In this document: piece after piece, positions 1-7,712 of the stretch
How the letters are laid out: each line of letters starts with the position of its first letter
How positions within the stretch are numbered: the stretch's first letter is position 1
Source of the DNA: an uncultured Luminiphilus sp.
GTDB taxonomy: Bacteria > Pseudomonadota > Gammaproteobacteria > Pseudomonadales > Halieaceae
Length of the DNA stretch: 64,000 nt
Direction of reading: 5' to 3'
Assembly (NCBI GenBank): GCA_943789425.1
Contig: CALSUB010000002.1
Location: 1 to 64,000, forward strand
Notes under the pieces: generated by a model
Told to the model about the DNA's origin: nothing
Seen by the model: the letters and a program-made list of their open reading frames with translations, nothing else
Database searches by the model: none
Program-made: the position numbers and the translations under genes

Positions 1-1150
1 AGTTGGCACACATTTAAAAATTAGCGTGTAAACTTCCACTAATGGAAATAACACTTGACCAAGCTTTGCAACAAGCTGTCGCCGCTCACAGGGAAGGAAA
101 TGCTCAGGAAGCTGAACGGTTATATCTGGCCATCTTGCAAGCACAACCTGACCACCCAGATGCGAACAATAATCTCGGTATATTAACGATAGGTCTCGGG
201 AAAACTGAAGCTGCTTTGCCACTCTTCAAGAAGGCGCTTGAGGCCAATCGTGATATCGAGCAGTTCTGGCTAAATTATATTGATTGCCTTATCAAACTAG
301 AACGTCTTGCCGATGCAGCTATAGCCTTAGCTGACGCGAAACATGCTGGCGTTGCCGCAGAAGAACTCACCTCCTTAGAAGAAGCGCTACTGCTAGCAAA
401 ACAAGGGAGCGGGTCATCCAAGAAAAAGCACGATACGGACCTAGATGCGCCACCTCAGGAACAAATAGACACTCTATTTTCACATTACCAATCTAACCAG
501 CTTGAAGCATTCGAGCAGCTTGCAATCTCAATGACAGAGACGTTCCCTGCACACCAGATTGGCTGGAAGGCCTTAGGGGTCGTATTGAAGCAAACAGGCC
601 GACTGAGTGAATCAGTTGCGCCTATGCAACGGTCTGTGGCGTTGTCACCTCAAGACCCCGAAGCCCACAGCAATCTGGGTGTTACGCTTCAAGAATTGGG
701 CAGATTAGATGAGGCGGAAGCCTGTTACCAGCAAGCGATAGCATTGCAGCCTGACCTTGCCGAGGCCCATTATAACTTGGGTAATACGCGCCACGAGTTA
801 GGTAGATCGGATGCGGCTACGGCAAGTTACCAGCAAGCAATAGCATTACAGCCTAACTACATCAAAGCTCACAGCAATCTGGGTAACGCCCTCCAAGAAC
901 TGGGCAGACTAGAAGAAGCCGAGGAAAGTTATCAGCAAGCAATAGCATTGCAACCTGACTTTGTTGAAGCCCATAGCAACCTAGGTAATACCCTCAAGGA
1001 ACTCGGACGATTAGACGAAGCAGAAGCCAGCTGCAGACAAGCGATCGCGTTGAAGCCTGATTATGCTGAGGCTCACTACAACCTGGGTGTTACGCTCAAG
1101 GAGCTCGGACGATTAGACGAAGCAGAAGCCAGTTATCGACAAGCGATAAC
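1..1150. repeat. Long direct repeat, copy 1 (with 2817..3966)
   Basis: The first 1088 bases match the block starting at 2817 (offset 2816) with no difference that I could find. After one G/A difference at 1089 the match continues to about 1150, then the copies diverge. The repeat covers 41 bases of 5' flank and the first ~370 codons of the TPR gene. Because the window starts inside it, its left end is unknown and it may extend further upstream. Confidence 0.93.
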
Positions 1151-1580
1151 GGTTCGTCCAAATTATACCAAAGCTCACCTCAATCTAGGTAACATGCTCA
1201 AAGAGCTAGGTAGACTAGAGGAGGCTGAAGTAAATTATCGACAGGCGGTAACGTTGGAGCCCAACTATGCAGAGGGCCATTACAATTTAGGGGTCACGCT
1301 CCAACAGTTAGGAAAATCAGATAAGGCTGTAGCAAGCTATCAACATGCGATCGCGCTAAAGCCTGAGTTCCCAGAGGCTTATTATAATTTAGGGAACGCA
1401 CACAAAAATCTCGGCGAACTAAGAGCAGCTGAGGAGAGATATAAACAAGCGATAGCGCTCAGTTCTGGTTATGCCGAGGCTCACTACAATTTGGGTAATA
1501 CACTCCTAGAGCTGGGTAGATTAGATGAGTCCAAAACAAGTTACCAGCAAGCAATAGCGTTACAACCCTCAATATGCTGA
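42..1580 (+). CDS. TPR-repeat protein, N-terminal part of a broken TPR-oxygenase gene (copy 1)
   Basis: A tetratricopeptide-repeat scaffold of 512 aa. Residues 1-100 hold two degenerate TPRs, then a charged linker (about 120-145, SGSSKKKHD) and a run of 34-residue repeats of the form AEAHYNLGxTLxELGRLDEAEASYxQAIALxP. TPR arrays bind protein partners; the partner is unknown. The ORF stops inside a TPR. Removing one base from the CCC at 1566-1568 and one T at 1593-1594 joins it in frame to the ORF at 1622, giving about 830 aa with an oxygenase domain at the end. I therefore read it as the front half of a frameshifted gene. No clear Shine-Dalgarno precedes the ATG at 42. Residues 1 to ~349 are identical to those of the ORF at 2858. 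Confidence 0.85.
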   Translation: MEITLDQALQQAVAAHREGNAQEAERLYLAILQAQPDHPDANNNLGILTIGLGKTEAALPLFKKALEANRDIEQFWLNYIDCLIKLERLADAAIALADAKHAGVAAEELTSLEEALLLAKQGSGSSKKKHDTDLDAPPQEQIDTLFSHYQSNQLEAFEQLAISMTETFPAHQIGWKALGVVLKQTGRLSESVAPMQRSVALSPQDPEAHSNLGVTLQELGRLDEAEACYQQAIALQPDLAEAHYNLGNTRHELGRSDAATASYQQAIALQPNYIKAHSNLGNALQELGRLEEAEESYQQAIALQPDFVEAHSNLGNTLKELGRLDEAEASCRQAIALKPDYAEAHYNLGVTLKELGRLDEAEASYRQAITVRPNYTKAHLNLGNMLKELGRLEEAEVNYRQAVTLEPNYAEGHYNLGVTLQQLGKSDKAVASYQHAIALKPEFPEAYYNLGNAHKNLGELRAAEERYKQAIALSSGYAEAHYNLGNTLLELGRLDESKTSYQQAIALQPSIC

Positions 1581-1621
1581 TGCCCACATAAATTCTGGGT
1601 GTAATTTTTAGAGAATTAGGC

Positions 1622-2542
1622 ATGCTAGCTGCGGCCGAAGCGAGTTATAAACTGGCACTAGCCTTAAAACCTAATTATGCAGAACTTCACAGAAAATTGG
1701 GTGACACGCTCTATGAGTTGGGTAAATTAGACGAGGCTGAAGCGAGCTGCAGACAGGCAATAGCATTAAAGCCTGACTTTTTTTTAGCCCGCCAAAGACT
1801 CTTACAGTGCCTATTTTTACAGGATAAGAAATCTAGCTTTTTTGAGCAATTAAATTATTTGATTAGTGAAGGTCAGACCAACGCGGTGACGGGATCCCTC
1901 GCTTGTCGCGCCGCACTGAAATACGGTGTCGAGATTGTTAATCCCTTTTGTATGCATCCTCTAGAGTATGTGTCGCATATAGATCTGACCTCCGAGTATG
2001 ATTTTGAGCGAGTTTTTGTCTCGCAAGCGATGTCCCTGCTTACGGGGAATATGCTTGCTGAAAGATCTCAGAATCTGCTTATCAGTGGCAAGCAGACCTC
2101 TGGGAACTTATTCGAATTACAAAATGAGGCCCTTAAGGAGGTAGAAGCAATTATTCGAAAAGAGATAGATAAATACAGGCTTGAACTTAAAGACAGCACA
2201 GAAGGATTTATGACGCAATGGCCATCGGAATACACCCTTAAAGGCTGGCTAATTAGCATGAAGAGTGGCGGAAGATTGAAGCCACATATCCACAACGGGG
2301 GATGGCTGAGTGGCAGCATTTACATAAATGTTCCCCCAAAGTCAGCGGCGAACAGTGGCAATCTGAATGTCTCTCTAGGAGAAGATAAGGATGTTACTGA
2401 TATTCATCTAAATACAGGAGAAACAATAAACGTAAAAACAGGAAGCTTGGTTTTATTTCCCTCATCTCTGACACATCACACCACCCCGTTTCAATCTGAA
2501 CAAGAGCGCATCGTCTTAGCATTCGATGTCAAAGTAAAATAA
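1622..2542 (+). CDS. Two TPRs plus putative 2OG-Fe(II) oxygenase (PF13759-like), C-terminal part of copy 1
   Basis: This 306 aa ORF continues the protein started at 42. Residues 1-60 are two TPRs, residues 60-190 a less conserved linker region, and residues 195-306 a jelly-roll domain. Visible motifs are LKPHIHNGGWLSGSIYINVP, with the presumed iron-binding histidines, and GSLVLFPSSLTHHTTP followed by RIVLAFDV. These fit the putative 2OG-Fe(II) oxygenase family PF13759; substrate unknown. The ATG at 1622 lies inside a TPR and has no evident ribosome binding site, so separate translation is doubtful. Two single-base insertions just upstream (near 1567 and 1594) separate it from the TPR platform. 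The domain is unrelated to the oxygenase behind copy 2. Confidence 0.8.
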   Translation: MLAAAEASYKLALALKPNYAELHRKLGDTLYELGKLDEAEASCRQAIALKPDFFLARQRLLQCLFLQDKKSSFFEQLNYLISEGQTNAVTGSLACRAALKYGVEIVNPFCMHPLEYVSHIDLTSEYDFERVFVSQAMSLLTGNMLAERSQNLLISGKQTSGNLFELQNEALKEVEAIIRKEIDKYRLELKDSTEGFMTQWPSEYTLKGWLISMKSGGRLKPHIHNGGWLSGSIYINVPPKSAANSGNLNVSLGEDKDVTDIHLNTGETINVKTGSLVLFPSSLTHHTTPFQSEQERIVLAFDVKVK

Positions 2543-2857
2543 TGCCACTGACCAAAGCGGCATTCAGGTGAAGGGAAGTAACTCTGCTCGAGGGCTATAA
2601 ACTTAATTTTCCCACATCAACAATCTTGCGCTGGAGAGGAGGAAATCAAGAAAATATGAACGTCTTATAGCGAATTGATTTTCCATCGGGAAATAAATCT
2701 TTCTTGAAGTTGCAGTTCAGTTTCGTCAACCCACTCGACGCACTTGGATACCATAATAGAGGCGCCTCTAGGCGGCCTGCGCTTTAAAAACGCCCTCGCT
2801 ATCTACTGATTCCGTCAGTTGGCACACATTTAAAAATTAGCGTGTAAACTTCCACTA
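2543..2857. other. Spacer between the two TPR-oxygenase genes
   Basis: This 315 bp stretch has no credible gene. Just after the stop, AATGCC and GGCATT can form a 6-bp stem (about 2545-2566) but no T-run follows, so it is at best a weak terminator. The last 41 bases (2817-2857) are the 5' flank shared with the start of the window. The left edge of that repeat falls within CTGATTCCGTCAGTTGGC; no insertion-sequence end or target-site duplication is visible. Confidence 0.5.
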
Positions 2858-3966
2858 ATGGAAATAACACTTGACCAAGCTTTGCAACAAGCTGTCGCCG
2901 CTCACAGGGAAGGAAATGCTCAGGAAGCTGAACGGTTATATCTGGCCATCTTGCAAGCACAACCTGACCACCCAGATGCGAACAATAATCTCGGTATATT
3001 AACGATAGGTCTCGGGAAAACTGAAGCTGCTTTGCCACTCTTCAAGAAGGCGCTTGAGGCCAATCGTGATATCGAGCAGTTCTGGCTAAATTATATTGAT
3101 TGCCTTATCAAACTAGAACGTCTTGCCGATGCAGCTATAGCCTTAGCTGACGCGAAACATGCTGGCGTTGCCGCAGAAGAACTCACCTCCTTAGAAGAAG
3201 CGCTACTGCTAGCAAAACAAGGGAGCGGGTCATCCAAGAAAAAGCACGATACGGACCTAGATGCGCCACCTCAGGAACAAATAGACACTCTATTTTCACA
3301 TTACCAATCTAACCAGCTTGAAGCATTCGAGCAGCTTGCAATCTCAATGACAGAGACGTTCCCTGCACACCAGATTGGCTGGAAGGCCTTAGGGGTCGTA
3401 TTGAAGCAAACAGGCCGACTGAGTGAATCAGTTGCGCCTATGCAACGGTCTGTGGCGTTGTCACCTCAAGACCCCGAAGCCCACAGCAATCTGGGTGTTA
3501 CGCTTCAAGAATTGGGCAGATTAGATGAGGCGGAAGCCTGTTACCAGCAAGCGATAGCATTGCAGCCTGACCTTGCCGAGGCCCATTATAACTTGGGTAA
3601 TACGCGCCACGAGTTAGGTAGATCGGATGCGGCTACGGCAAGTTACCAGCAAGCAATAGCATTACAGCCTAACTACATCAAAGCTCACAGCAATCTGGGT
3701 AACGCCCTCCAAGAACTGGGCAGACTAGAAGAAGCCGAGGAAAGTTATCAGCAAGCAATAGCATTGCAACCTGACTTTGTTGAAGCCCATAGCAACCTAG
3801 GTAATACCCTCAAGGAACTCGGACGATTAGACGAAGCAGAAGCCAGCTGCAGACAAGCGATCGCGTTGAAGCCTGATTATGCTGAGGCTCACTACAACCT
3901 GGGTATTACGCTCAAGGAGCTCGGACGATTAGACGAAGCAGAAGCCAGTTATCGACAAGCGATAAC
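2817..3966. repeat. Long direct repeat, copy 2 (with 1..1150)
   Basis: Second copy of the ~1.15 kb direct repeat. Identity is complete to 3904 as far as I can read, with one substitution at 3905 and divergence near 3967. Identity at third codon positions over a kilobase means recent duplication or gene conversion. The internal 102-bp TPR units add shorter homologies that could serve further recombination. Confidence 0.93.
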
Positions 3967-4222
3967 ATTAAAGCCTGACTATGCCGAGGTCCATTATAAC
4001 TTGGGTAATACACTCCTAGAATTAGGCAGGTTAGATGAGGCAGACGCCAGTTATCGACAAGCGATAACGTTGAAGCCTGGCTATGCCGAAGCCCATATCA
4101 ATTTAGGTGAGGCATTAAAAAAGTTAGGCAAGCATGCGGAGGGGCTTAAGGAGCAGATTTTGGGAGGTGGAGTAATATCATTCCACTTTACAGAAGGTTT
4201 CTCAGTAAAACGTAAGGGATAG
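2858..4222 (+). CDS. TPR-repeat protein, N-terminal part of a broken TPR-oxygenase gene (copy 2)
   Basis: A 454 aa TPR scaffold whose first ~349 residues are identical to the ORF at 42. The two diverge within the TPR array, and this copy has fewer units (about 8 against about 12 in the reconstructed copy 1). After the last TPR comes a linker (GGGVISFHFTEGFSV) of the type that joins TPRs to a 2OG oxygenase in related proteins. A TAG at 4220-4222 ends the ORF. The same frame continues past it (LMPRMNLPAQNENPNFIR) up to a +1 shift near 4274, after which the oxygenase at 4254..4832 follows. I infer one ancestral fusion gene split by a nonsense codon and a frameshift. Confidence 0.85.
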   Translation: MEITLDQALQQAVAAHREGNAQEAERLYLAILQAQPDHPDANNNLGILTIGLGKTEAALPLFKKALEANRDIEQFWLNYIDCLIKLERLADAAIALADAKHAGVAAEELTSLEEALLLAKQGSGSSKKKHDTDLDAPPQEQIDTLFSHYQSNQLEAFEQLAISMTETFPAHQIGWKALGVVLKQTGRLSESVAPMQRSVALSPQDPEAHSNLGVTLQELGRLDEAEACYQQAIALQPDLAEAHYNLGNTRHELGRSDAATASYQQAIALQPNYIKAHSNLGNALQELGRLEEAEESYQQAIALQPDFVEAHSNLGNTLKELGRLDEAEASCRQAIALKPDYAEAHYNLGITLKELGRLDEAEASYRQAITLKPDYAEVHYNLGNTLLELGRLDEADASYRQAITLKPGYAEAHINLGEALKKLGKHAEGLKEQILGGGVISFHFTEGFSVKRKG

Positions 4223-4253
4223 CTTATGCCGAGAATGAATTTACCAGCCCAAA

Positions 4254-4832
4254 ATGAGAACCCAAATTTTATTCGGATCTTGGATGATCGAGCCCCTCAC
4301 TATATGTGATGAGCTCATTACTTACTTTGAAGATAATGAAAAGCAGCAGATGAAAGGGATCACTGGGCGTGGGGTGAATTTAGCCGTCAAAAATTCAGTC
4401 GACATAACGAAAGCTCCGAGTGAATTGCTTCTGCCGGGCAATGAAGTTTTTCGCCAGTATTTTGAATCATTATTTGTTTGCTATCAGGACTATGCAAATC
4501 AATGGCCTTTTCTACAGCTATTCGGCGAAGAACTGCATATTGGGAAATTCAACATACAGCGGTATCAAAGCGGGCAGCATTTCCAAAAAATTCATACTGA
4601 GCGATCAGGACTTCAAAACCTTCATCGGATTTTTGCATGGATGACATATTTAAATGATGTTGATAATTGTGATGGAGGATCAACTGTCTTTTCCCATTAC
4701 GACTTGGAGATACAGCCCAAGAAAGGATTAACCCTGATCTGGCCCGCAGAATGGACACACGCGCACAAGGGTAATCTGTTACGAGCACACTCAAAGTACA
4801 TTATTACTGGATGGATGCATTTCCCCTCGTGA
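4254..4832 (+). CDS. 2OG-Fe(II) oxygenase (prolyl-4-hydroxylase-like), C-terminal part of copy 2
   Basis: A 192 aa domain with the layout of 2OG-Fe(II) oxygenases of the PF13640 type. The segment QHFQKIHTERSGLQ carries a likely iron-binding His-x-Glu/Asp. DGGSTVFSHYD is the central strand, and LIWPAEWTHAHKGN supplies the distal histidine and cofactor region. Likely role is hydroxylation of a protein or small-molecule side chain; substrate unknown. The ATG at 4254 has no Shine-Dalgarno and gives odd first residues. The ATG at 4226 has AAGGGA six bases upstream but is in another frame and leads to a stop at 4309. Dropping C4274 restores NENPNFI-GSWMIEP, so the true start was most likely the upstream TPR gene. 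Confidence 0.78.
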   Translation: MRTQILFGSWMIEPLTICDELITYFEDNEKQQMKGITGRGVNLAVKNSVDITKAPSELLLPGNEVFRQYFESLFVCYQDYANQWPFLQLFGEELHIGKFNIQRYQSGQHFQKIHTERSGLQNLHRIFAWMTYLNDVDNCDGGSTVFSHYDLEIQPKKGLTLIWPAEWTHAHKGNLLRAHSKYIITGWMHFPS

Positions 4833-5279
4833 GCACAAACAGGCGCCCATTCTTCAGGATCTCACTCCGCCCTTCAGCAATGCTTGCCCCCGGTAAAGTG
4901 TCGGCGCCTGCCTAGGCTCGGGCCAACTAGCGAAACCAGTCATCGACCATAGGAAACATCTCGTCCGAAAACTGACGTTGCGCCCGCTACTTGATCAAAT
5001 TCCTATCGCTGGGAGCATCCGCGACATCAGCTTCTCGGTGGACTCCCACGGTCGCTTCGCCGAGGCGAAGCTGCCACATTTTCCTACTGCTCTTGATTTT
5101 ATTGCCTCGACTGCCAACTCCGCGGCTTTAGCAACCGCGATTGCTGGTTGTACAAAGCCTTTCCCAGTAGAGGGGTGGGGCTTGTAGAGCGCCTCGCAAT
5201 TGATTCCCCACACCGAGAAATCTAATTGAGTTGCATGTCCGTAAACTATCCAAATAAGTGAAATAAAAGAGGAGCCGCT
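4833..5279. other. 447 bp without a supported gene
   Basis: Two overlapping ORFs on opposite strands (4978..5187 plus, 4995..5213 minus) match nothing I recognise. The minus strand also reads QFSDEMFPMVDDWFR before a stop near 4929, in a different frame, so a decayed minus-strand gene is possible but not shown. GC is higher than in the TPR genes, so the composition boundary lies near 4830. Confidence 0.4.
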
Positions 5280-5336
5280 ATGGATTACATGACATTAGCC
5301 ATTTGCGCCGATGTTTTGGGTGGTCGTCAGCATTGA
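5280..5336 (+). CDS. Possible 18-residue small ORF or frameshifted start
   Basis: An ATG at 5280 follows a good ribosome binding site (AAGAGGAGCCGCT) and encodes 18 residues, MDYMTLAICADVLGGRQH. A second ORF in another frame (ATG 5311, ending 5394) begins with the hydrophobic MFWVVVSID. One base removed near 5309 would join them into a 37-residue peptide with one membrane segment. It could be a leader peptide, a small protein, or the wreck of a gene; the ribosome binding site is the only real support. Confidence 0.25.
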   Translation: MDYMTLAICADVLGGRQH

Positions 5337-5414
5337 TGCCGCGTCTCGGCAAAAACCGCTACTGCTGCTCGATCGAACCAATAAAACCCGCTAGCCCAGC
5401 GCGGAGACCGCCGA

Positions 5415-5666
5415 ATGAACTGGCTTGTGATTGGCTTCTGGGGCTGTGCAGCCATGTGGCTTATCAGCCTTGCTGGGGATATCGGCTTGGCTCGCGATGA
5501 GCGGGTCGCCCCAGGCATGCAGTGGTTAGCGCTAATCAGTGCGCTGCTGGCCTTCATAGGGATGTGCTACTTCGGCGCAGCCGCCAGACCTATTTGGTTG
5601 GTCGTAGCCGGCTTAGCGTTTACCGCACCCGTCGCCACCGCGCCGATCAACTGCGCATCTTGTTAG
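5415..5666 (+). CDS. Small hypothetical membrane protein
   Basis: An 83 aa ORF with three hydrophobic stretches: residues 3-22 (WLVIGFWGCAAMWLISLAG), about 36-53 and about 57-73. A GGAGAC about eight bases upstream is an acceptable ribosome binding site. I do not recognise the family. It ends just after the third membrane segment in CASC. It shares its strand and a 26-base gap with the tiny ORF pair upstream. Composition is like the core genome, not like the TPR genes. Confidence 0.42.
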   Translation: MNWLVIGFWGCAAMWLISLAGDIGLARDERVAPGMQWLALISALLAFIGMCYFGAAARPIWLVVAGLAFTAPVATAPINCASC

Positions 5667-5925
5667 TCGCAGACCGCGGCCCCCAAGCAAACACATCAAC
5701 CATCGAGCGTCGCGTGCTGTTTTTTTATCGCGCTCCAAGGCCGTTCGCGCTCATTGAGCGATCTCTACACTATACCCCTGACCGCGCCTCGACCCCAGTC
5801 AGGCCTCGGGCTCCTGTTAGACAGCTATCGAGAGATCCGCAGCACGTCGTATTTTTTTTCGCCGAGAGACAGGTAAAATGGTGTCATCACCAGTCGGTAA
5901 CAGACCTTCGAGGGAGTCCACCACC

Positions 5926-7281
5926 ATGAAAGTGCCAGCACCCACGCTCGATACATGGCCAGAACAAGCCATTCGGGGCGATCGTATTGTCGGATCACGC
6001 TACACCTCTCGGGACTTTATGGAGCAAGAGTGGGATGGCATGTGGACACGGGTGTGGTTGCTGTTGGGTCGCGAGGCTGAGATCCCTCAAGCCGGTGACT
6101 GGCAAATGGAGCCGGTGGGACGAGAAGAAATTTTAATGGTGCGTCAGCAAGACAGCACCATTAAGGCGTTTTATAACGTTTGTCAGCACCGCGGCAATCC
6201 GCTGGTCGATGACCCCAAGGGGAGCAACCCCCGTCGTTTCGTTTGTCGCTACCACAGCTGGGCCTTTTTACCCGATGGTGAGCTGCAGTTCGTTCCGGAC
6301 CGAGAAGATTTTCCTGAGGGAAACCCCTGTGGGAAACTGCGCTTAGCAGAACTTCGCTGCGAAACCTTCGCGGGTTTTATCTGGGTCAATATGGACCCTG
6401 ACTGCCAACCCCTCCGGAACTTCCTTGGACCCATTTGGGATGAGTGGAACGCCAGAGAAGTCGCCAACTGGCAGCGCACGATGGCCAATACGACATGGCT
6501 GCCCTGTAACTGGAAGGCCGTACTGGATAATTTTAATGAGTCCTATCACGTGCCCACCGTCCACATGGGTGCAACCCCGTCAACCGACCGCACTGCTATT
6601 GCCGGCGGTATCAATACCTACTTCAAAGAAACGCGTTTCGACCTCGCTGACGAGGGACATGCGCGCATGGTGATGAAGGGGGGGTACGGAGCTGGCGTCA
6701 CGGACGCCGAGGGAAAAATAGCAGAGCCCCTTGCGTCACTGCTCGCCTATTGGTCCCTCGACCCAGATCACTTCACAGGCAGGCCCGATGACACCCGCGA
6801 GGCTTTGCAGGAAGCAAAACGATCACTAGGCCCTGAAAAAGGCTACACCCATTACAGTGCAGTCCCGGATGAACAGCTAACCGATGCCTTTCATTACACA
6901 ATTTTTCCAAATTTCGCAGTATCGCTCTGGGCCGATGGCTTTCACTTTTTACGGGCCCGACCGCACCCAAGCGACCCGGAACAGTGTTTGTTTGATAACT
7001 GGTGGTATGCCAGCCCCGCCAGCATTCAAGCCGAACTGGACGACGGCATGAGTGCCACGGATTCACTCATCGGCGACGGTCAGGGCGATGCGCCGGTAAA
7101 GTGGCTCAATCTGGACGAAGAGTCCATCGGCCCTGCCATTGAAGATGATGTGGCCGTGCTGGTGACCCAACAGCGCGGTGTACGCTCAAGAGGATTCACA
7201 GGCGCCTACTTATCGGGCCAAGAGAAGCGCATTAGCCGCTACCATGAGCGCATTGATGACTATATTGCGGGCAATCTGTGA
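5926..7281 (+). CDS. Rieske non-heme iron ring-hydroxylating oxygenase, alpha subunit
   Basis: Catalytic subunit of an aromatic-ring-hydroxylating or demethylating oxygenase, 451 aa from the ATG at 5926. I chose this over 5878 because GAGGGAG stands just upstream. The Rieske [2Fe-2S] ligands are visible as NVCQHRGNP and FVCRYHSWAF (Cys-x-His, then Cys-x2-His) around residues 80-105. The mononuclear iron site appears as DNFNESYHVPTVH near residue 205, with a third carboxylate expected in the C-terminal third. Such enzymes need a ferredoxin and reductase; neither is nearby, so electrons must come from elsewhere. The next gene, 20 bases downstream, is an NTF2-fold protein that may be its small subunit. 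The substrate cannot be told. Confidence 0.88.
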   Translation: MKVPAPTLDTWPEQAIRGDRIVGSRYTSRDFMEQEWDGMWTRVWLLLGREAEIPQAGDWQMEPVGREEILMVRQQDSTIKAFYNVCQHRGNPLVDDPKGSNPRRFVCRYHSWAFLPDGELQFVPDREDFPEGNPCGKLRLAELRCETFAGFIWVNMDPDCQPLRNFLGPIWDEWNAREVANWQRTMANTTWLPCNWKAVLDNFNESYHVPTVHMGATPSTDRTAIAGGINTYFKETRFDLADEGHARMVMKGGYGAGVTDAEGKIAEPLASLLAYWSLDPDHFTGRPDDTREALQEAKRSLGPEKGYTHYSAVPDEQLTDAFHYTIFPNFAVSLWADGFHFLRARPHPSDPEQCLFDNWWYASPASIQAELDDGMSATDSLIGDGQGDAPVKWLNLDEESIGPAIEDDVAVLVTQQRGVRSRGFTGAYLSGQEKRISRYHERIDDYIAGNL

Positions 7282-7301
7282 CCCTGAGGGAGAAATCGAA
7301 T

Positions 7302-7712
7302 ATGACCGCAACCGATGACCGTCAACGCATTCAGGACCTGATGCTGGCTTATGCAGCCGCCGTAGACGATAACGATATGACTGCCTACCGCAACTGCTTC
7401 GCCGATGATGTTGAGATTGTGGGTTTTGGAGAGTCAACCGTTCACGGTGCCGATAAGTGGGTTGCCTCCGTCAGTGATCAACTCGAGGCCTTTTCAGGCA
7501 CCCAACATCTGCTCAGCCCACCGCTGGCTACTGTGGCAGGGGATCGCGCGTCAGCGCGAACCGATGTCCAAGCACTCCATTTTCTCAAGACGCCCGCTGG
7601 CGGGACTTTTACGCTGTGGGCGACCTACCTGACCGATTTCGTCCAAACCCAAGATAAGTGGACAATCGCGCGACACGAGTTAGTGGTGCGCGGCACGCAG
7701 CAACTGCCCTAA
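7302..7712 (+). CDS. SnoaL-like / NTF2-fold protein (possible oxygenase small subunit)
   Basis: A 136 aa protein starting at the ATG at 7302 (MTATDD), preceded by GAGGGAG nine bases upstream. The ORF-track start at 7278 lacks this. The pattern, a helix with DLMLAYAAAVDDNDMTAYRNCFADDVEI followed by alternating strands ending TIARHELVVRG, is that of the SnoaL/NTF2 cone fold. The same fold forms beta subunits of ring-hydroxylating dioxygenases. Its position 20 bases behind the Rieske alpha subunit favours a partner role over an independent isomerase, but this is inference. Confidence 0.72.
   Translation: MTATDDRQRIQDLMLAYAAAVDDNDMTAYRNCFADDVEIVGFGESTVHGADKWVASVSDQLEAFSGTQHLLSPPLATVAGDRASARTDVQALHFLKTPAGGTFTLWATYLTDFVQTQDKWTIARHELVVRGTQQLP

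Noticed and set aside
2545-2566. Hairpin AATGCC...GGCATT as terminator of copy 1
   Set aside because: Only six base pairs and no T-run follows.
4226-4309. Independent 27-codon ORF starting at ATG 4226 behind AAGGGA
   Set aside because: Its sequence reads as the linker of the TPR-oxygenase fusion up to the frameshift, so it is a remnant, not a gene.
4929-5213. Minus-strand ORF 4995..5213 and the peptide QFSDEMFPMVDDWFR as a decayed gene
   Set aside because: The parts are in different frames, no family is recognised, and the opposite strand has an equally long ORF.
5522-5929. 135 aa plus-strand ORF across 5522..5929
   Set aside because: Arg-rich with no domain, overlaps the start of the Rieske gene in another frame; shadow.
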